Origin: Extensimonas sp963708545
GTDB taxonomy: Bacteria; Pseudomonadota; Gammaproteobacteria; Burkholderiales; Burkholderiaceae_C
Reading direction: 5' to 3'
Length of the DNA: 18,441 bases
NCBI GenBank assembly: GCA_963708545.1
Contig: CAVPUD010000134.1
Coordinates: 1 to 18,441 of the forward strand
The notes beneath the pieces are model-generated. The model was not told the DNA's origin. It did no database searches and worked only from the letters and a program-made list of their open reading frames with translations. The position numbers were made by a program, and so were the translations under genes. Position 1 is the first letter of the stretch. The number at the start of each line of letters is the position of its first letter. Below are positions 13,619-18,441 of the stretch, one piece after another.

Positions 13619-15418
13619 ATGCCCAGCTACACCCCGCCCCTGCGCGACATCGAATTCGTCCTGCATGAAGTCTTCGGCTTGAGCGACGAGCTCAAAGCCA
13701 TGCCGCCGTATGCCGAGCTCGACGCAGCCACGCTGCGCGCCGTGCTCGAGGAAGGCGGCAAGTTCGCCGCCGAGGTGATCTTTCCGCTCAACATGAGCGG
13801 CGACACCGAGGGCTGCACGCTCGACGCCGCGACGCACGCCGTGCGCACGCCGACCGGCTTCAAGGAGGCGTACGCGCAGTTCGTAGCCGGCGGCTGGCCC
13901 GCGCTGTCGTGCGATCCGGCCTACGGCGGGCAGGGCCTGCCCATGGTCATCAACCAGTGCTTCTATGAAATGCTCAACGCCGCGAACCAGGCCTGGACCA
14001 TGTACCCCGGCCTTTCGCACGGCGCCTACGAATGCCTGCACACGCACGGCACGCCCGAGCAAAAACAGCTGTACCTGCCGCGGCTCACGAGCGGGCACTG
14101 GACGGCCACCATGTGCCTGACCGAGCCGCACTGCGGCACCGACCTGGGCCTGCTCAAGACGCGCGCCGAGCCGCAGCAAGGCGGCAGCTACAAGCTCACA
14201 GGCACCAAGATTTTCATCAGCGCGGGCGAGCACGACCTTGCGGAAAACATCGTGCATTTGGTGCTCGCGCGCCTGCCCGACGCACCCGCGGGCAGCAAGG
14301 GCATCAGCCTGTTCGTGGTGCCCAAATTCTTGCCGCAAGCGGACGGCAGCCTGGGCGCGCGCAACGCGATCTACTGTGGCGGCCTCGAACACAAAATGGG
14401 CATACGCGCGAGCGCCACCTGCCAGATGGTGCTCGAAGGCGCCACGGGCAGCCTGGTGGGCGAGCCGCACAAGGGGCTGGCTGCGATGTTCGTGATGATG
14501 AACGCCGCGCGCCTGGGCGTGGGCGTGCAGTCGCTGGGCCTGACCGAGGTGGCCTACCAGAACGCGCTGGCCTACGCCAAGGAGCGCCTGCAGATGCGCA
14601 GCCTCTCGGGCCCCAAGGCCAAGGACCAGCCCGCCGACCCCATCATCGTGCACCCTGACGTGCGCCGCATGCTGCTCACGGCCAAAGCCTGGGCCGAGGG
14701 CGGACGCGCGCTTGCGATCTACTGCGCGCTGCTCGTGGACAAGGAGCTGCACCACCCCGACGAAAAAGTGCGCGCCGAGAGCGCCGAGCTCGTCGCGCTG
14801 CTCACGCCCATCGCCAAGGCCTTCCTCACCGACAACGGCTACCAGGCCACCACGCTGTGCCAGCAGGTCTTCGGTGGGCATGGCTACATCAAGGAGTGGG
14901 GCATGGAGCAGTTCGTGCGCGATGCGCGCATCAACATGATCTACGAGGGCACGAACGGCATCCAGGCGCTGGACCTGCTCGGGCGCAAGGTGCTCGCCAA
15001 CCAGGGCGCCACGCTGCGCAAGTTCGGCAAGCTCGTGGCCGCGCTGGCGCAGCAGGAGGTCGCGAACCCGCAAATGGTCGAATTCCTCCAGCCGCTTGCT
15101 GGCCTGGGCGAAAAAATGACCCAGTTCACGACCGAAATCGGCATGAAAGCGATGCAAAACCCCGAGGAAGTGGGCGCCGCCGCGACCGACTACCTGCGCG
15201 TGGCCGGGCATTTGGTGTTCGGCTACCTGTTCGCGCGCATGGCGCAAGTCGCGCTGCGCCAGATCGCCGCGGGCCATGCCGAGCCGTTCTACCGCGCCAA
15301 GCTGCAGACGGCGCGCTTTTACTTTGCGCGCCTCTTCCCCGAAACCGCCACGCTCATGCGCAGCGCGCGCTCGGGCAGCCAGGTGCTGATGGACACCGAG
15401 GCGGCGCTGGCTGGATGA
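13619..15418 (+). CDS. Acyl-CoA dehydrogenase with C-terminal extension domain
   Basis: A 599-residue FAD-dependent acyl-CoA dehydrogenase, longer than the classic ~390-residue enzymes because of a C-terminal domain (about 470-599) found in the DmdC/FadE-like bacterial group. It forms the 2,3-double bond in an acyl-CoA, the first step of beta-oxidation. Visible: N-terminal domain, the FAD/substrate block MCLTEPHCGTDLGLLKT (165-181), TGTKIFISAGEHDL (194-207), QVFGGHGYIKEWGMEQ (416-431) and IYEGTNGIQALDLLGRK (441-457), with Glu443 as the probable catalytic base. ATG 13619 is chosen over ATG 13610 because AAGGA (13605-13609) is 9 nt upstream of it. It is coupled to the TetR gene. Its stop codon overlaps the first base of an inverted-repeat element. 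The acyl chain specificity cannot be read from sequence. Confidence 0.93.
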   Translation: MPSYTPPLRDIEFVLHEVFGLSDELKAMPPYAELDAATLRAVLEEGGKFAAEVIFPLNMSGDTEGCTLDAATHAVRTPTGFKEAYAQFVAGGWPALSCDPAYGGQGLPMVINQCFYEMLNAANQAWTMYPGLSHGAYECLHTHGTPEQKQLYLPRLTSGHWTATMCLTEPHCGTDLGLLKTRAEPQQGGSYKLTGTKIFISAGEHDLAENIVHLVLARLPDAPAGSKGISLFVVPKFLPQADGSLGARNAIYCGGLEHKMGIRASATCQMVLEGATGSLVGEPHKGLAAMFVMMNAARLGVGVQSLGLTEVAYQNALAYAKERLQMRSLSGPKAKDQPADPIIVHPDVRRMLLTAKAWAEGGRALAIYCALLVDKELHHPDEKVRAESAELVALLTPIAKAFLTDNGYQATTLCQQVFGGHGYIKEWGMEQFVRDARINMIYEGTNGIQALDLLGRKVLANQGATLRKFGKLVAALAQQEVANPQMVEFLQPLAGLGEKMTQFTTEIGMKAMQNPEEVGAAATDYLRVAGHLVFGYLFARMAQVALRQIAAGHAEPFYRAKLQTARFYFARLFPETATLMRSARSGSQVLMDTEAALAG

Positions 15419-15658
15419 TCCTCAATCCGGCAGTTGACCGCTGCATTTTGTATGCAACGCTTTGATTCTTTGAATGATTTTTCACTCTGCGAGACGCACC
15501 CATCGGGTCAGAGCGCTGCGCGCCCGATCGCGCCGCCCTCGGGCACGCTGGCCGCGTTGCAAATCCTCGCCATGGCACCCGCCATGGCTGCGGTTTGCGC
15601 CTTGCCAGTGCACCCGATGACGACACGCTCGGGCGCGCTCAACTGCCGGATTGAGGAT
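15418..15658. mobile_element. 241-bp element bounded by perfect 20-bp inverted repeats (MITE-like or structured)
   Basis: ATCCTCAATCCGGCAGTTGA at 15418-15437 is exactly inverted at 15639-15658. Nested inside are CATCGGGT inverted as ACCCGATG, a small TGCAT/ATGCA hairpin, GCCCGA/TCGGGC, and a stable hairpin at 15559-15598 (GCAAAT and GCCATGGC pairing with GCCATGGC and GTTTGC). No convincing ORF. The left end overlaps the acyl-CoA dehydrogenase stop codon. No clear target duplication. I do not recognise it as a named element. Confidence 0.7.
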
Positions 15659-15670
15659 GATTGAGAACCA

Positions 15671-15711
15671 TTTTGGCCACTAGCCCTTTACCAGCAAGCG
15701 CTAGCAGCTAT
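15671..15711 (+). repeat. Dispersed ~42-bp repeat, copy R4 (intergenic)
   Basis: TTTTGGCCACTAGC, 12 nt, AGCG, CTAG, CAGCTAT, with a following T-run. It shares spacing and blocks with the copies inside xdhA and xdhB. It begins 12 bp after the 241-bp element, so the 388-bp gap between genes is largely repeat sequence. The remaining 15712-15806 holds a 6-bp GC hairpin (CCGCGC/GCGCGG, 15747-15763) and the ribosome binding site of the next gene. Confidence 0.75.
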
Positions 15712-15806
15712 TTTTTAGTGAGCTCCTGGCCCATGCCGCATGCGGGCCGCGCGCATTGCGCGGATACTCGGCCAGTACCCATTCCACCACGTCAAGGAGA
15801 CCCGTT

Positions 15807-16682
15807 TTGACGCCCCCCAACCCTGGCACACCCCACCCTTTCGACGAAGCCATGGCCTTCACGCCCTGCGACGCACCCGCAGGCTGGCCTGGCCATGCCA
15901 CCACGCGCTACTGGCAAGGCCGCACGCACCCCGGCTACGCGAACATGGTCGGGCCTTTCGGCGGCATCACGGCGGCGCAGGCGCTCAACGCCGTGATGCT
16001 GCACCCTGAGCGCCTGGGCGAGCCGCTCGCCCTCACCGTGAACTTTGCCGGCCCGCTGGCCGACGGCCCGTTCATCGCCGCGGCCACGCCGCTGCGCACC
16101 AACCGCTCGACGCAGCACTGGAGCGTGGCGCTGCTGCAAATCGACGCGAGCGGCGCGCTCGCCGTCACCACCACGGCCACGGCCGTGACCGCGGCGCGGC
16201 GCGAAACCTGGAGCGTGAGCGACACGCCCGCACCTGCCGTGCCGCGCCCGCACGAGGTCGTGGCCGAAGCGCGCGGCGGCGTGCCCATGGAGTGGCGCCA
16301 GCGCTACGAAATGCGCGCGATCGTCGGCGACTTTCCGCGCGAGTGGGACGACAGCCACGGCCACAGCAGCCTCACCCAGCTGTGGATGCGCGACGCGCCG
16401 CCGCGGCCGCTCGACTTCTGCGCGCTCGCGTCGCTGTGCGACCTGTTCTTTCCGCGCCTGTTTTTGCGCCGCGCGCGCCGCGTGCCCATTGGCACCGTGT
16501 CCATGACGGTGTATTTCCACGCCGGCAGCACGGAGCTTGCGGCCACCGGCGCCGGCTACCTGCTCGGCCAGGCGCAGGCGCAGGAATTCCGCAACGGCTT
16601 TTTCGACCAGACCGCGCAGGTGTGGAACGAAGCCGGCACCATGCTCGCGACCACGCACCAGGTGGTCTATTACAAAGAATAA
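15807..16682 (+). CDS. TesB-like acyl-CoA thioesterase
   Basis: A 291-residue double-hotdog protein resembling acyl-CoA thioesterase II (TesB-like), which hydrolyses acyl-CoA to free acid and CoA. N-terminal hotdog: YWQGRTHPGYANMVGPFGGITAAQALNAVML, typical of the family's opening. C-terminal hotdog: LDFCALASLCDLFFPR with a candidate catalytic Asp, IGTVSMTVYFH, and the terminal block ATTHQVVYYKE with a candidate catalytic Gln. The start is taken as TTG 15807, because AAGGAG at 15794-15799 is 7 nt upstream; the first downstream ATG (15852) has no ribosome binding site. The gene probably belongs with the acyl-CoA dehydrogenase upstream and the crotonase downstream, though it is separated from the former by the repeat-filled gap. 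Confidence 0.82.
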   Translation: MTPPNPGTPHPFDEAMAFTPCDAPAGWPGHATTRYWQGRTHPGYANMVGPFGGITAAQALNAVMLHPERLGEPLALTVNFAGPLADGPFIAAATPLRTNRSTQHWSVALLQIDASGALAVTTTATAVTAARRETWSVSDTPAPAVPRPHEVVAEARGGVPMEWRQRYEMRAIVGDFPREWDDSHGHSSLTQLWMRDAPPRPLDFCALASLCDLFFPRLFLRRARRVPIGTVSMTVYFHAGSTELAATGAGYLLGQAQAQEFRNGFFDQTAQVWNEAGTMLATTHQVVYYKE

Positions 16683-16760
16683 GGCCCGAATTAAGGCCCA
16701 AACAGCAAGGCTGAACAAGGCCAGTACCGCACGCACTTTCCCCATCCTTTGAGAACCACT

Positions 16761-17537
16761 ATGAACCCCAGCACCCAGGACATCCTCGTGCACACCGAAG
16801 ACGGCGTGTGCACCATCACCTTCCACCGCGTGGACAAGAAAAACTCCTTCACCGCGGCCATGTACGCCACGCTGGCCGCTGCGCTCGCCGCAGCCGAGGC
16901 CGACCCGCAGGTGCGCGTGCTCGTGTTCCAGGGCGACGCCACGGTGTTCAGCGCGGGCAACGACATCACGGACTTCCTCGAGCGCCCGCCCGCCGGCCCA
17001 AACGCGCCCGTGTTCGACGTGCTGCGCAGCCTCGCGACCTTCTCCAAGCCCATGATCGCCGCCGTCTGCGGCCCGGCCGTGGGCCTGGGCACGACCATGC
17101 TCTTTCATTGCGACCTCGTCTATGCGGGCGACAACGCGGTGTTTTCCATGCCCTTCGTGAACCTTGGGCTGTGCCCCGAGGCCGGCTCCAGCCTGCTCGC
17201 GCCGCAAATCCTCGGCTACCACCGCGCGGCCGAGGCGCTGCTGTTCGGCGAGCCCTTCCTGGCCGAGGCCGCGCTCGAAGCCGGCCTGGTCAATCGCGTG
17301 GTGCCGCCCACCGAATGCAACGCGCTGGCCCAGGTGCAAGCGAAAAAGCTCGCGGCCAAGCCCTTGAGTTCACTCATAGAAACCAAGCGCCTGCTTAAGA
17401 AAGGCCAAACCCCCGCCGTGCTCGAGCGCATCGCCGAAGAGGCCGAAACCTTCAGCCGCCTGCTCGCCGCCCCCGCCGCGCGCGAAGCCTTCACCGCGTT
17501 TCTCGAAAAGCGCCGCCCGGATTTCAGCAAGGTTTGA
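16761..17537 (+). CDS. Crotonase-fold enzyme (enoyl-CoA hydratase/isomerase family)
   Basis: A 258-residue crotonase. The oxyanion-hole segments are SAGNDITDF (64-72) and CGPAVGLGTTML (103-114). The two glutamates used by classic enoyl-CoA hydratases appear replaced (Thr112 and Phe132 at the aligned positions). Instead LGLCPEAGSS (135-144) carries Glu140, as in delta3,delta2-enoyl-CoA isomerases of the Eci1 type, so an isomerase role for unsaturated acyl-CoAs is more likely than hydration. This alignment was made by eye. ATG 16761 is preferred over an in-frame TTG at 16749. It follows the thioesterase gene by 78 bp, a spacer containing a repeated AAGGCCC but no terminator. Confidence 0.9.
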   Translation: MNPSTQDILVHTEDGVCTITFHRVDKKNSFTAAMYATLAAALAAAEADPQVRVLVFQGDATVFSAGNDITDFLERPPAGPNAPVFDVLRSLATFSKPMIAAVCGPAVGLGTTMLFHCDLVYAGDNAVFSMPFVNLGLCPEAGSSLLAPQILGYHRAAEALLFGEPFLAEAALEAGLVNRVVPPTECNALAQVQAKKLAAKPLSSLIETKRLLKKGQTPAVLERIAEEAETFSRLLAAPAAREAFTAFLEKRRPDFSKV

Positions 17538-17627
17538 TGCAGTCTTGCGCCCGCGGCAGCCCAAGGGGCGGTGAAGAGGCAAGCGCTGCCACGCTCCGCC
17601 ACGCGCAAAGGCGCACTGTGTGTGCGG

Positions 17628-17702
17628 CCGCAAGGCTTGCAAGTGCATGCTACGGCTGCATGTATTGCTTACGTATTTTGCGCATTGCCGCAGGCTTGCA
17701 AG
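17628..17702 (+). promoter_or_regulatory. Paired direct repeat upstream of the bactofilin gene
   Basis: CCGCAAGGCTTGCAAG (17628-17643) and CCGCAGGCTTGCAAG (17688-17702) start 60 bp apart. Each contains the palindrome CTTGCAAG. Between them TGCATG occurs twice. The 209-bp gap before the bactofilin gene should hold its promoter; these may be paired regulator sites, but no matching regulator is evident. Confidence 0.4.
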
Positions 17703-17723
17703 GGGGATCGACTCCTACGATGG

Positions 17724-17746
17724 CGGTTCTTTTTCAAGGAGAACCG
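17724..17746 (+). promoter_or_regulatory. Leader hairpin holding the bactofilin ribosome binding site
   Basis: CGGTTCT (17724-17730) pairs with AGAACCG (17740-17746) around a 9-nt loop. The Shine-Dalgarno AAGGAG (17736-17741) spans loop and stem, and the stem ends just before ATG 17747. Folding could limit translation initiation. Confidence 0.5.
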
Positions 17747-18298
17747 ATGGCCGTGCAATCCCCCTTTTTCGGCAAACGTGAACCCGATGCGTTTGCTGCG
17801 CGCCACAGCGCGAACACCGCTGCGGGCCTGAGTGCCACCGCTGCCGCGCCGACACCTGCAGCTGCCAGCGCCTCAGCCAGCGCCGCCAAACCCGCCCCCG
17901 ACAGCCAAGGCAGCAAGCTCATCGTCGGGCCGAACATCAAGCTCAAAGGGGTCGAAATCACCGATTGCGACACCCTGGTGGTCGAGGGCATGGTCGAAGC
18001 CACCATGGACTCGCGCGTGATCCATATCGCTGCGCAAGGCGCTTTCCGCGGCTCGGCGGAAATCGACATCGCCGAGATTTTTGGAGAATTCGACGGCACC
18101 CTGACGGTGCGCCAAAAGCTCGTGATCCACCAGTCGGGCAAGGTGCGCGGCAAGATCCGCTACGGCAAGCTGGTGGTCGAAGAGGGCGGACAGCTTTCGG
18201 GCGAGATCGCCGTCGGTGTGGGCCCCACGCAAAGCGCGGCGAAAAAGGGCGGCGACGAAGCCGCGGCTTCAGCGCCGACCGTGCCGCTCGCGGCCTAG
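17747..18298 (+). CDS. Bactofilin (polymer-forming cytoskeletal protein)
   Basis: A 183-residue bactofilin-family protein; these self-assemble into non-polar filaments through a beta-helical core and serve in cell shape, stalk or division-related scaffolding. Residues about 1-53 are an Ala/Pro/Ser-rich flexible tail. The core (about 57-160) shows the repeating short beta-strand pattern: SKLIVGPNIKLKGVEITDCD, then LVVEGMVEA, GAFRGSAEIDIAEIFGEFDG, LVIHQSGKVRGKIRYGKLVV and GGQLSGEIAVG. A disordered Ala-rich tail follows. ATG 17747 has a strong AAGGAG; an in-frame ATG lies slightly upstream without one. No peptidase or other typical bactofilin partner gene is next to it in the window. Confidence 0.93.
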   Translation: MAVQSPFFGKREPDAFAARHSANTAAGLSATAAAPTPAAASASASAAKPAPDSQGSKLIVGPNIKLKGVEITDCDTLVVEGMVEATMDSRVIHIAAQGAFRGSAEIDIAEIFGEFDGTLTVRQKLVIHQSGKVRGKIRYGKLVVEEGGQLSGEIAVGVGPTQSAAKKGGDEAAASAPTVPLAA

Positions 18299-18317
18299 GA
18301 GTCCTGTCGGACTTTGG
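18296..18317 (+). repeat. Short hairpin repeat at a stop codon, copy T2
   Basis: Begins at the TAG stop of the bactofilin gene and matches T1 at 12769-12789 apart from one inserted T. The inserted base completes a perfect small hairpin, AGTCC (18300-18304), loop TGTC, GGACT (18309-18313). Confidence 0.65.
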
Positions 18318-18325
18318 AATCGTCG

Positions 18326-18356
18326 GCTGCGGATGCGCCGCAGCGGCCCATTTTTT
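18326..18356 (+). terminator. Possible terminator after the bactofilin gene
   Basis: Stem GCTGCGG / CCGCAGC (18326-18332 and 18338-18344) with a 5-nt loop, followed after six bases by six T (18351-18356). The gap between stem and T-run makes it imperfect. No gene is recognisable from 18299 to the window end. Confidence 0.45.
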
Positions 18357-18441
18357 ACCGGCTTCTTGCCCCATAGCCCGCGTAGATGCGCAGCACCGCC
18401 TAATGGACAATTTGGGTTCAACGCCTGACAGCGCCAGCAAG

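Noticed and set aside
15434..15664. 76-codon plus-strand frame inside the 241-bp element
   Set aside because: No ribosome binding site, no family resemblance, and it runs through both inverted repeats and several hairpins.
17958..18440. Minus-strand frame covering the end of the window
   Set aside because: It overlaps the bactofilin gene, is very Arg/Pro-rich and shows no domain; its upstream part outside the gene is too short to judge.
1..18441. CRISPR arrays, tRNA or rRNA genes, toxin-antitoxin pairs, prophage or defence genes
   Set aside because: I looked for regularly spaced repeats, cloverleaf-like sequences and typical gene pairs and saw none that I could support.

Overview
The window is about 18.4 kb of very GC-rich DNA. 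Dense GC-biased codon use, the gene families present and the small dispersed repeats all point to a betaproteobacterium of the Burkholderiales, most likely a Comamonadaceae member of the Acidovorax/Comamonas type. This is inferred from gene content and style; no rRNA or other marker gene is present to settle it.

Layout. (1) 1-594: the 5' end of an IS5-family insertion sequence, running off the left edge on the minus strand. (2) 713-4905, minus: xdhB and xdhA, the two structural subunits of xanthine dehydrogenase, with a 4-bp ATGA overlap. (3) 4906-5229: the divergent control region, holding a 77-bp MITE-like element with perfect 12-bp terminal inverted repeats that shares 57 nt with the IS end at 538-594. 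(4) 5230-11363, plus: an ABC importer of the BMP/purine-nucleoside type (ATPase, two permeases, lipoprotein), then an adenine deaminase-type enzyme. A strong terminator-like hairpin separates the lipoprotein and deaminase genes. (5) 11476-12771: a YbfB/YjiJ-like MFS transporter. (6) 12888-15418: a TetR regulator with a near-perfect operator palindrome just before its start, followed by a large acyl-CoA dehydrogenase. (7) 15419-15806: a gene-free stretch made of a 241-bp element bounded by 20-bp perfect inverted repeats and a copy of a dispersed ~42-bp repeat. (8) 15807-17537: a TesB-like thioesterase and a crotonase-fold enzyme. (9) 17747-18298: a bactofilin.

How the genes work together. Regions 2-4 form a purine uptake and catabolism locus. 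The importer would bring in purine nucleosides or bases, the deaminase would convert adenine to hypoxanthine, and xanthine dehydrogenase would oxidise hypoxanthine to xanthine and urate. The expected maturation gene xdhC is not in the window; the IS lies where it might be expected. Regions 6-8 look like an acyl-CoA (fatty or related acid) degradation group probably controlled by the TetR protein. The bactofilin is unrelated.

The most unusual content is the small-repeat biology. A ~42-bp repeat occurs four times with identical internal spacing, three of them inside xdhA/xdhB coding sequence. The MITE sits directly upstream of xdhA. A 241-bp inverted-repeat element begins on the stop codon of the acyl-CoA dehydrogenase. 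A short hairpin repeat begins exactly at the stop codons of two unrelated genes. The terminator whose T-run touches the Shine-Dalgarno sequence of the deaminase gene is the best candidate for a regulatory device.
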